A DNA stretch of 64,000 nt from Owenia fusiformis. Taxonomy: Eukaryota > Annelida > Polychaeta > Sabellida > Oweniidae. Every line of letters begins with the position of its first letter. Within the stretch, counting starts at the first letter, position 1. Below are positions 1 through 10,900 of the stretch, one piece after another. Location: NCBI GenBank assembly GCA_903813345.2, contig CAIIXF020000010.1, positions 20,101,181 through 20,165,180 of the forward strand, written 5' to 3'. A program made the translations under genes and the position numbers. The notes under the pieces are model-generated. The model ran no database searches, was not told the DNA's origin, and saw only the letters and a program-made list of their open reading frames with translations.

Positions 1-152
1 TTTCTTATGATATATTAACTGTTACATTCTCAACTAAATAACCTAACATATCTTGTTGTGTGTACCAATAGATTTGGATGTTAAAAGCTTTTGCACATAT
101 ACATATATAACATACCATGCTGTAGAGAACTGAAACAGATTTACTTTATTAG

Positions 153-293
153 TTGAACTGCCACAAAGAATCCAGCCAGGGTTTCCAGTAAAGTTTGCAT
201 CTTATGACATAGTGACGGCACAGCTAACCACTTACTTCAACTCCTTTAAGATTTATGGACACTCAGCTCTCATGTTTTATAGCATGGATGAAG
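153..293 (+). CDS. Mucin-like gene, internal exon
   Basis: Open exon ELPQRIQPGFPVKFASYDIV... to MDEG. Acceptor ATTAG, donor GTAGGG; ends with one base that completes a codon with the next exon. No family recognised. Confidence 0.65.
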
Positions 294-3200
294 GTAGGGT
301 AGGACATTGTAGTTTCACTACTTATGGGCTAAAGTAAAATCTGTCTTATTGAACACCTGTCTCTAGTTGACATTTTCCTACACAATCTCTCTAGTGACCA
401 TCTACCGAACAACACTGAACATTTTTTCTCGGCAAAAATGTTAAACATACACAGATTTTATTGTATTTTTAGAAAAAATAGACCAAATATTGAAAAGAAA
501 TCAGAATACTAGTAACCTTTTACTTTGATCATCATTAGGCTTTTATTTGTCACCACCAAAAGTGGTGACATATTGTTATGGTCTCCGTTTTTTTTGCGAC
601 GGCGGTTGGTGGTTGGCGGTTGGTGGTTGGCGGTTGGTGGTTGGAGGTTGGCGTCCGGCGTCTGTAACAATTTCTTACAACTTCCTATAACTTAACAAAT
701 ACTGTTTAGATTGACTTCAATTTTTTTCTAAATCATCTACATGTTCTCAGAAGTTCAAATCTGACTTTAGATTTGACATTTGACCTTCAATGACCTTCTC
801 AAGGTCAAAAAAGGTCAAAAAGGTCTTTTTTCAACTTGCTTTAAATTGACTAATTTTTTTTTCAAAATCATCTACATGTTCTTGGAAATTCAAATCTGAC
901 TTTAGATTTGACATTTGACCTTTAATGACCTTCTCAAGGTCAAAAAAGGTCAAAAAGGTCTGTTTTCAACTTGCTTCAAATTGACCAAATTTTTTTTTCA
1001 AAATCATCTACATCTTTTCAGAAGTTCAAATTTGACTTTACAAGTTCTCAGAAGTTCAAATCTGACTTTAGATTTGACCTTTGACCTTCAATGACCTTCT
1101 CAAGGTCAAAAAGGTCTTTTTTCAACTTGCTTCAAATTGACTAATTTTTTTTCTAAATCATCTACATGTTCTCAGAAGTTCAAATCTGACTTTAGATTTG
1201 ACATTTGACCTTCAATGACCTTTTCAAGGTCAAAAAGGTCTTTTTTCAACTTGCTTCAAATTTACTTAATTTTTTTTTCAAAATCATCTACATGTTCTCA
1301 GAAGTTCAAATCTGACTTTACATTTGACATTTGACCTTCAATGACCTTCTCAATGTCAAAAAAAAGTCAAAGAGGTATTTTTTCAACTTGCTTTTAATTG
1401 ACCAAATTGTTTTAAGTGGTGACATTTTGTCATGTTAATGCCTTGTAAAAACTTTCTTTCGTGTAAATGTCATGAATTAATTGAATCTAACAAATTAATG
1501 AGTTTATGTTGTAAATTGCAGATTTTAACAAAGTTTAAAAATGGTGGGGTCTTTTAGAGCCAGAACCCTTGTATCGATGTTGGCTGGATTAAGATTTAAG
1601 ATAACTATAACAATAAACATGCTGCGCTGAATTCCTCAAAATAATAAGAAAACGGGACAATCAATACATTGAACAAATCATTTTCCATTTAAATAAACCT
1701 AATTTTACTCTATATGTGCAATTTTACAGATGGAAGTATGAATTTTCGAATGGTTGAAAATATTGGGAATGTGGTTAATATCCATATGTTTTTAATGGCC
1801 AATGAAGATGTTGCAAAAGCTATACATTACAATGATGATTATGAACACACATCTTCTATAGACTTTTACGTGATATATCTAGTACAGCCTCAGTGTTCTG
1901 TATGTAATGACCCAGTTGGAGGACAATGCTACAGGACATCAGAATGCGTCTGCCACACTGGATACACAGGAACAAACTGTTATAATGGTAAGTTTATTGA
2001 ATCATCAGGTAAATTGATGTTTGTGAAATTGTTGAGGTATGTTATGATCTATGCATATTCTCGTGCTCATTTTGATATTCATGTTGAGGTCCTCTTGGAG
2101 TTGTTTTTTTTGTTATTATTTAATACAAGTTATTTTATCTCTTCTGGTAACAAAACCAACAGAGACAACTACAACTACCACTACCATGGCAACCATTCCA
2201 TCCACAACGAATCATACTATGGCAACCACTACTAATACCGAGGCAATTCATTCAACAACAAAAACGACCCAAGATGCTATTGCAACCAATCCAGCAACAG
2301 AGCCTACTACTGCCATGGCAACTCAAATAGAAGTAACAACCAATACCATGGCAACTAATCATACAACAGGAACTACTACCGTCATGGCATCTAATACAAC
2401 AACGGGGTCTTCTACTGTCATGATAATTAATTCAACAACAGGAAATACTTCTGTTACGGCAACTAATACAACAACAGGGAATTCTACTGTCATGGCAACT
2501 AATGAAACAACAGGAACTACTTCTGTCATGGCAACTTATACAACAACAGGGCCTTCTTCTGGCATGGCAACTAATACAACAACAAGAAATACTTCTGTCA
2601 TGGCAACTGATACAACAACAGGGCCTTCTACTGTCATGGCAACTCATTCAACAACAGAAACGTCTAGTGTTGTGGCAACTATTACAACAACCTGGCCTTC
2701 CACTGTTATGCAAACTAATAGAACAACAGGAAAAACTTCTGTCATGGCAACTAATTCAACAACGGAAACTTCTAGAGTTGTGGGAACTATTACAACAACA
2801 AGGCCTTCCACTGTCATGGCAACTAATACAACAACAGGAAATACTTCTGTTATGGCAACTTATACGACAAAAGGGCCTTCTACTGTCATGGCAACTAATT
2901 CAACAACAGAAACTTCTAGTGTTGTGGCAACCAATCCAACAACAGGAAATATTTCTATTGTGGGAACTAATCAAACAATAGAAGCAACAACCAATATCAT
3001 GGCAACTAATCCAACAACAGTGCTTTCTACTGTTATGGCAAGCAATCTAACAGAAGCAGCTAGCATCAGTACCAAGGCAACAGAGACAGCAACCGTGGCA
3101 ACCAATCCAAAAGAAGCTATCACCAATTATCCAAAAACAGTGACTACCAATACCATGGCAACCATTCCAAGAACAGATACATCATCAACCACTGTGGCAA

Positions 3201-4359
3201 CATCTCTCAATATTTCAACTATGCTGACCAGCCAATCAGAGCAAAAAAGCATCCCCGTAGCAACCCACACAAAACATCCCAACCTAATAACTGTTATTTA
3301 TTTGAAAGAAGTTAACAAAGTACCAAAAGAAGAGGTATACATTCCAGCTAAGAGAATAGAACAGGAACCAGTAGAGGCCAGATTTGGCCCTGAGATTGGA
3401 GTGATAGGAGTTGTATTGGCAGTGGCACCTTTAGTAGGTAGGTACCAGTTATATAGAATTGTACAGGTTATAATATTCTGCCTAAATGTCAAAACAAATA
3501 AAAAAAGAAAAACACTTATGAATTATGATTATTACTAGTACTATATAGTTTGTGTACTGTGTCATTAGCTGTGATAGTCAGCTCTTTCTGGTCAAAAGCA
3601 CTTAGTACTATATAGTTCGTGTACTGTGTCATTAGCTGTGATACAGCTCTTTCTGGTCAAAAGCACTTAGTACTATATAGTTTGTGTACTGTGTCATTAG
3701 CTGTGATACAGCTCTTTCTGGTCAAAAGCACTTAGTACTATATAGTTTGTGTACTGTGTCATTAGCTGTGATACAGCTCTGTCTGGCCAAAAGCACTTAG
3801 TACTATATATTTTGTGTACTGTGTCATTAGCTGTGATACAGCTCTTTCTGGTCAAAAGCACTTAGTACTATATAGTTTGTGTACTGTGTCATTAGCTGTG
3901 ATACAGCTCTTTATGGTCAAAAGCACTTAGTACTATATAGTTTGTGTACTGTGTCATTAGCTCAGCTCTTTCTGGTCAAAAGCACTTAGTACTATATATT
4001 TTGTGTACTGTGTCATTTGCTGTGATACAGCTCTTACTGGTCAAAAGCACTTAGTACTATATAGTTTGTGTACTGTGTCATTAGCTCAGCTCTTTCTGGT
4101 CAAAAGCACTTAGAACTATATAGTTTGTGTACTGTGTCATTAGCTGTGATACAGCTCTTTCTGGTCAAAAGCACTTAGTACTACATATATAGTTTATGTA
4201 CTGTGTCATTAGCTGTGATACAGCTCTTTCTGGTCAAAAGCACCTTAAAAATGAATCTTTATGTACTTTGCAGGTATAGTTATGTTAGATGCTGTGACAT
4301 TAATGAGGCATGTGAAACAAGCAATCCACAACATATCATCAGTGGTTACACGGGGATAA
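153..4359 (+). CDS. Thr-rich, mucin-like membrane protein, 3' part of gene
   Basis: Four phase-matched exons (153-293, 1730-1987, 2163-3437, 4274-4359); the 5' end is left of the window. Order: an unrecognised globular segment (about 125 residues), an EGF-like cysteine motif (CSVCNDPVGGQCYRTSECVC, then CHTGYTGTNC), about 17 copies of a 12-residue Thr/Ser repeat rich in N-x-T sequons, then a membrane segment (GVIGVVLAVAPLVGIVML) and a short basic tail. This predicts a type I cell-surface protein with a heavily glycosylated stalk. Introns hold a minisatellite (3540-4245) and a MITE-bounded satellite (548-1442). Because TP53BP1 exon 27 lies to the right and its missing exons to the left, at least this part is probably nested in a TP53BP1 intron. 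Exact family unknown. Confidence 0.75.
548..1442 (+). repeat. Family A element with internal ~125-bp satellite
   Basis: Ends CACCACCAAAAGTGGTGACA (left) and AGTGGTGACATTTTGTCATG (right) match the ends of ~125-bp family A MITEs elsewhere here (for example 34699-34817). The inside holds a GGTTGGTGGTTGG run and about five tandem units built on GACCTTCAATGACCTTCTCA and AAGGTCAAAAAGGTC. Confidence 0.7.
1730..1987 (+). CDS. Mucin-like gene, exon with EGF-like motif
   Basis: Continues the globular segment (DGSMNFRMVENIGNVVNIH) and ends with a six-cysteine EGF-like pattern ending GYTGTNC. Acceptor TTTTACAG, donor GTAAGT. The ATG near 1714 lies before the acceptor and is not the real start. Confidence 0.78.
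2163..3437 (+). CDS. Mucin-like gene, Thr-repeat exon
   Basis: Begins ETTTTTTMATIP. Holds the 12-residue repeat MATNTTTGNTSV and variants, a Lys/Glu-rich region (YLKEVNKVPKEEVYIPAKR) and the first half of the membrane segment. The donor GTAGGT at 3438 keeps phase with 4274; unspliced reading would stop at 3538. Confidence 0.8.
2348..2970 (+). repeat. 36-bp coding tandem repeat (12 residues, about 17 copies)
   Basis: Units alternate between GNTSV and GPSTV endings on a MATNTTT core; many carry N-x-T sequons. Higher-order pairs (72 bp) show local duplication and exchange. Confidence 0.85.
3540..4245 (+). repeat. ~65-bp minisatellite, about 11 copies
   Basis: Unit contains GGTCAAAAGCACTTAGTACT and TTTGTGTACTGTGTCATTAG. 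Two copies lack the GTGATACA stretch. It lies in the last intron of the mucin-like gene and ends just before its last acceptor. Confidence 0.9.
4274..4359 (+). CDS. Mucin-like gene, last exon
   Basis: Completes the hydrophobic segment (GIVMLDAVTLM) and a short cytoplasmic tail (RHVKQAIHNISSVVTRG) before TAA at 4357-4359. Acceptor TTTGCAG; phase fits the previous exon. Confidence 0.75.
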
Positions 4360-4522
4360 CAATATTCAGAATTTGAGCCAGTGACGCCTTCAGTGTAAGC
4401 ATGGTGAATACTAGAATTAACCATTAACCAGTCTTATCAACTGTTTAAAACAATTTGGATATTTTCAACAACTTTTTCAAATGGATGCAAGTGGGTCTTC
4501 AGTTGGTTGCAATTCATAAATA

Positions 4523-4650
4523 AGGCATTAACATGCAAAATGTCACCACCTGCCATTTGTTACAGATGCCAACCACTGAACGCTGAACACCATCCACAAA
4601 AAAGTTGGAGACTAACATTATGTCACCACTTTTGGTCGTGACATAAAAAT
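4523..4650 (-). mobile_element. Family A MITE
   Basis: About 128 bp, from GGCATTAACATGCAAAATGT to a TCACCACTTTTGG end; same layout as the copy at 34699-34817. No coding capacity. Confidence 0.7.
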
Positions 4651-4729
4651 CAAATAGGTACATATACAGCGCCAACTTATTTCAATACAAGGTAAACCAC
4701 TGTAATAAGTATACATGTAGGCTACATAC

Positions 4730-4900
4730 CTTCAGCGCTATCATCTGTAGTGGATGTATCAAGTCTCTGTGTGTGAAGCTTTCTTTCAGCTCTCTTCTGG
4801 TCCTCACTGCGTACTACATGAGTTAGTAAGAAGACGCAGCCTGAGAATATATCACAACCAGCCTCTGGTATTGGACCTTTTGTCTGCTCTATGAACAATG
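4730..4900 (-). CDS. TP53BP1: TP53BP1 exon 27: start of BRCT1
   Basis: Residues about 1863-1919. [20 protein letters not shown] then CVFLLTHVV matches human LEEQRGPLPLNKTLFLGYAFLLT, the first strand of BRCT1. Acceptor TTTCAG, donor GTATGT, one base left over, so the gene continues to the left beyond the window. Confidence 0.9.
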
Positions 4901-7900
4901 CTGAAATTATCACATAAAAAGGACAATTACACAACTGCTTCTTACTTTTTTAGATACAATTTAAAATAAAGATTATTGTTCATTACATAAATAATTAATC
5001 TGTATTTTGGTGTCTCTTTGACATTGAACTAAGTGATACTGCTTTAAACATGAATTAAACATGACATTAGTGCAGTATTCTGATTTATCAGAGTCCCTCT
5101 TTACCTAACGCTTTTGAACTATTCCAAAAGGATAGTAAAGGCTGTGGATCCCACAATGTTAGTGCAGTGTTAGTTGGGAAACAAACCTTGTTTAACAGCT
5201 TTGCGGGGAGATTTCCTCAGAGCTGGACTAAACAGGTGGCTCTTGCCTTTCAATGGGCTGGGGGCTGCAGATGCTCCTACAGTATACCAATAGGCTATTT
5301 TAAAATCTTCTTAAGAAAATAGCGAGTTTACTTTTCTTAAACTCAATTCTTTCCTGTAGTTAGTACTGAATTATGAAACCTGACATTTAATTGTATGTTA
5401 TGGTATTGCGTTATGGAAAGCAACTTGAACTCACATTGCTCTTCATTTCACTCTGATATGCATTTCTAAATCCTATCACTATGGCATTATGGATATTTAC
5501 CTCCAGGAGTAGTGAGGTCTTTTTTCTTGTTAGGGGTGGGTGTACTGGTGGCGCGTGGCTCAACATCTGCAAGCAGACGTTTCCTACCACTCACACTCAA
5601 CTCTTCACCAGGTGGCGCTTTCTTCTTGCTACTCCCTCTAGTGACAGGAGCTGGAGATGACAGATCTGGTTTGGCACGTCTTCTGGGTCCATCCACCAGA
5701 TTATCTAACAAAATAAATCAATGTTATCATTGAGTATCATACTGAACAACAACCTACGATAGCTACAATGCACAAGCCTGCATAAACATCTCTAATGATT
5801 TTCTGAGCTCTATGAAGATATATGAGAATATTTCAGAAATTATTTGCCATTACTCTGCATATCCTTCAATCAATCTCTAACAAACACCAACCACCGAACA
5901 CCACCTGCAGAATGCCAAACACCAACAACCAAATGCTGAACACTGTCCAGAAAAAGGAGACTATAACAATTAACATAAAAACGTTGAAATGTGAACACAT
6001 GCTAATCTGAACACTTTTGATCAGTCCCAATTATGTTCTGATTTGACAGGTTTTACTGTATCTGGTGATAAATTTGTACTGTCTATTCCTGTATTATCAA
6101 GAATACAAGTAGCGGTTCTAAGGACTACAACTTATTTAAAGATGTCATTATTTCAACAAAAAGTCAACCCCAGAAAAGTTATCATTTTGAAATACACTGG
6201 TTTAGTAAGTTCATCCAGACAGAAGGAAATATGTTTTATGATGTTTTTAAGAGATGTTAATGTTAAATATTATTTTGTCAACCAATAATGCCAGATGATA
6301 TACGTTATGCATACACGAGTAATACTCTACTACAAAGATCTATTTTAATTCATCACAATTGACAAGTCACATACTCTTACATAATACATTATTAAAAAGA
6401 AAAGGATAAGTTTTAATATTAAATCATTAGTGCAACATAATTAGCTGATATTACATAAAGATCCCCTTATGTGATTTAACTTAAAACACCCATGGCAACA
6501 TATGGGATTGTTGGATTGTGCTGGGACTATATAAGTGACTTGAATTGTTCTACTCCTCAGTCTCTTAGTAGCTCTACACAGATACACAGACATTCAACAT
6601 GCAAACCATACTCGCAGTTTTCGTAGGATGCGTCGCAATGGCCATGGCCAGCGAATATGCCACGTAAGTTATAGTACTTCATATTTTATATCACTATCAT
6701 ATTGTACTACACTTAAATACATGTACAATAGATATACATGTAAAAGCTTTAAAACAATTATTTCATTTCAACATGTGTGACTTTTTCTATTCTTTTGCTA
6801 TCTATTAATAATTTAAAAAACAGCTACATATAGGATAATTTTAAGTCTCCGTCTGATCTCAGAATTTACATGTACGGTATTGGGAATCTTGATTTTCATT
6901 CAGACTCATACAGAAGTAAGATCATTCAAGTAATTCTCTTATAATAGTGCAAGGCTAGAGAATTGTGAAGTGTACATTTTGTGAATTTTATGAAGTTGGG
7001 GAGTTTATATTCACAGTTGCACAAAGAGGCTAAATAAGTTAAAAATACACTAATGGGATAGGTTTGACTGATATGAGGAAACAAATTTACTTATATTGCA
7101 AAAGGTTTATATATTTGATTCAAAAGGGAGTAACTACTGTATACCCATATGTATCACTGGTTGTGATATATTTTGCAGCAAGGCATATGAGCCCAAATAC
7201 CCAACACATGGTTACCAGAGAAATGATGGTTATGAGCAGGAATCTTATGTTGCACCAAGCTACAACAGCCATGACAGCTACAAAGCCCCAAGCTACAACA
7301 GCCATGACAGCTACAAAGCCCCAAGCTACAACAGCCATGACAGCTACAAAGCCCCAAGCTACGACACATACGAGACCAAGAGCTACAGCCACTGCAACAG
7401 CTACGGATATGGATCCTACATGTACAACACATGCAGGAAATGTGCCACCACTTACAGCAAGTACTTCACATGCCCCAAGAGCTACTACCCAGCTGAGACA
7501 TACGTTGCCCAGCCAAGCTACGGACATGATAGCTACAACAGGCACAACAGCTACAACAGCTACAGCAGCTACCAGGCCCCTGCCCAGAAATTCCACTTCA
7601 AGCATTCTGACGACAGCTGTTTCTGGCAATGTGATGCCTCTGGAAAAGCCCTTGCCCGACCCTGCCCTTACGGACTCGTCTTCAATGAATACTCAGGTGT
7701 CTGTGTTACCAAGAGCGACTAACTTCCTCACCCCTTTTCAATATCAACCAATGAACATTCGCTCTTAATGAACTTCATCATCTACCATATTGAAAAATGA
7801 TTGAAAATAAAATCCAAAACAAAATATTTCATGTCATCAAAATAATTTGCAAATGTAATAAAGAGAGAATGTAAATACTGTACAACTTCATTGTGATTTT

Positions 7901-10900
7901 TGTTGTCATATAATACGAAGCAATTTTGATAGTCAGTTATCTTTTGGTTATTCATATTGTTGACCCTGGTAATGGTTTGTCAATAGAAACATAGGATTAA
8001 GAGAGACAGCCAGTCCAAATGGAATCATATACACAGCCAATATAATTCGGCGCCGATTCGCCATCGAAAAAATTCCGCGCTGTTCCGGCACCGTTTCAGC
8101 ACTGTTCCGGCATCGAAACCTTTCGACACCAAAATTTGGAACCAGACTTAAGTCAGTCCATTTGGTGCCAAAACGGCACCGAAATTTGGCACCGAAATGG
8201 CATCGAAAATCAGATTACATTTTGGGGGTGTAGAAGGAACACATACAAAGAGAAAATCCGCTGAAATAACTAGACAATACTTGTATAACACTCAAGTCTC
8301 AAAGATCCTTACACTTTTTTTTTTATCTAAGTGAAACTTTAACACAGGGTTCCATTTATAAACAATACACACAGTGATAAATATCGCACTTTGAAGAGCA
8401 AACTGGCCACCATGCAATTTACCCAGCATGGCAAAAACCTAATCAGACCTTGGCACTAGTCTGCTCTTGCATCTGTAAATATTTCAAGTTGACAAGGTTA
8501 GCGGTTTTCCTGCAATTTTGATGACAAGAATTTATTTGTAGTCTTGAACTTTGGGAAAATTTAGATAACATTGTTTGTGACCTTATTTGATGACCTTCGA
8601 CCTTGAAAATTTCACTTTTTCAGACCTCAGTCACGACAGTGGGTGTTTTGTAATTAAGCTGACCTAAATTTAAATCCAAAATATCAATTTAGAAAATCAA
8701 ATTTTTGACCTTTTAAAGGTCACTGAAGGTCAACGAAAGGTCCAATCTGAAATCTAAGGTGAGATTTGAACTTCTGAGAACTTGTAGATGTTTTTAAAAA
8801 AAAAATTTGGTCAACTTGGAGCAAGTTGAAAAATTCAAAATGGCCGCCAAATTGAAAAATTCAAAATGGCCACCATGTTATTCAGCCAGCATACCCAAAA
8901 CCTGATCAGATCTTGGCAATAGTCTGCTCTTGCATCTGTAAAAATTTCAAGTTGAACGGATAAGTGGTTTTCCTGGAATTTTGATGACAAGATTTGTTGA
9001 AAAATTCAAAATGGCCACCACGTAGTTTACCCAGCATGCCCTAAACCTAATCAGATCTTGGCACTAGTCTGCTATTGCATGTGTAAAAATTTCAAGTTGA
9101 ACAGGTTAGCGGTTTTCTTGGAATTTTGATGACAAGAATTGATTTATAGTCTCAAACTTTGAGAAACTTGGATAACATCATTTGTGACCTAGTTTAATGA
9201 CCTTGACCTTCGACCTTGAAAATTTCACTTTTTCAGACCTCAGTAGGTGTTTTGTAATTAAGCTGACCTAAATTTAAATCCAAAATATCAATTTAGAAAA
9301 TCAACTTTTTTGACCTTTTCAAGGTCACTGAAGGTGGATGAAAGGTCAAATCTGAAATCTAAGGTCAGATTTGAACTTCTGAGAACTTGTAGATGTTTTT
9401 AAAAAAAAAATTTGGTCAATTTGGAGCAAGTTGAAAAATTCAAAATGGCCGCCAAATTGAAAAATTTAAAATGGCCACCATGTAATTCAGCCAGCATACC
9501 CAAAACCTAATCAGATCTTGACAATAGTCTGCTCTTGCATCTGTAAAAATTTCAAGTTGAACGGATAAGTGGTTTTCCTGGAATTTTGATGACAAGATTT
9601 GTTGAAAAATTCAAAATGGCCGCCACGTAGTTTACCCAGCATGCCCTTAACCTAATCAGATCTTGGTACTAGTCTGCTCTTGCATCTGTAAAAATTTCAA
9701 GTTGAACAGGTAAGCAGTTATCCTGGAAATTTGATGACAAGATTTGGTTTATGTGCCGCCCGCACGCCCGCACAACCGCACGCACGCCCGCCCAACAGCA
9801 CAAGACGACGACAATATAGCACTTTTTCAAAGTGCGATAAAAATACTTCATCCAATTGCAAAATAAACATAACACATTGTTGGTTGAATCAGTTCAATTT
9901 TTGAGCAATCATAGAAAAGAATGACCAATTATTCAAGCCAGGATCCCTTATTGCCTGAAAATCATTTTTATTGCTTCCATTGTGATGTCATAATTGACCC
10001 GCTATACTACCTACCCAATGAGATGCTTGTACTGCTCGCTGCACTACTGGAACTGGAGCCTGTTGATATTGAAGTATCTGCCAGGTTAGCAGCTTGGTCC
10101 TTGCTCAACATTACATCACATCTCTTGTATCTATGATGACACACAAAGTCTGTGTTAAATACTCAATAAAGAGAACTGTGTACTGTTCATACATACATAC
10201 AGGGTGGGCCAAGATTCATCTCCATTTTAATGTGTGAGGGGTTATATATATATATATCAGTTTGGCTATCACTGTTAAATTTGATCCATAAAATATCCTC
10301 CTGTAACTGAAAATTTGCATTTGCACACCTAGTACATTGATACCATTTTGGGAAAGTTACATTTCTGGTCCATCCTATACATTGTAGTTCAGGTAATTGT
10401 AAAACACTAATCAAAGTATTTCAAATGAAAATAATAATGATGCAGATGATTAATCATTAATGAGGCATGGATGAGACAGCTATCCACTAGGTCTAATTCA
10501 TAGGAGTTTAAACCCTTCTGTATTTATAAAGATGGTACTTCAAGCTCGTGTGATACAGACAATCAAAACAGGAGTCTATACATGTCTAATAATGTCTTTA
10601 TATGGGCAAATGGATGAGATACTTTCTCAGTACACAATTGCTGGAATTACACCACAAAATCCGCTAAAACATTTTAGTGGAAGACGCTTTACAAAATCGC
10701 CATTCTGATTACACCTGCATTTCTAAAGCGTCTTAGGATTTATATATTGGAATTACACCTGTTTTTTCTAAAACGCCTTTCGTGCACTTTTAACGATGTA
10801 GTTATGGATAATAGTCCATCAGCCTGGGGGGTTGGTCGGTATCAAATCAGCGGAATAATTACCACAGTGATTTTTGGGACGGTGTAGACCCCTAGAGTAA

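Noticed and set aside
2502-2981. Open frame rich in QLIQQQ in the Thr-repeat exon
   Set aside because: It is the alternate frame of the 36-bp coding repeat; open only because the repeat is regular.
3540-4245. CRISPR-like regular array
   Set aside because: The whole 65-bp unit is repeated with no unique spacers; this is a eukaryotic minisatellite.
7064-7768. Open frames in other phases across the Tyr-rich exon, both strands
   Set aside because: Repeat-driven; only the frame with signal peptide, splice phase and the CPYGLVFN motif is coherent.
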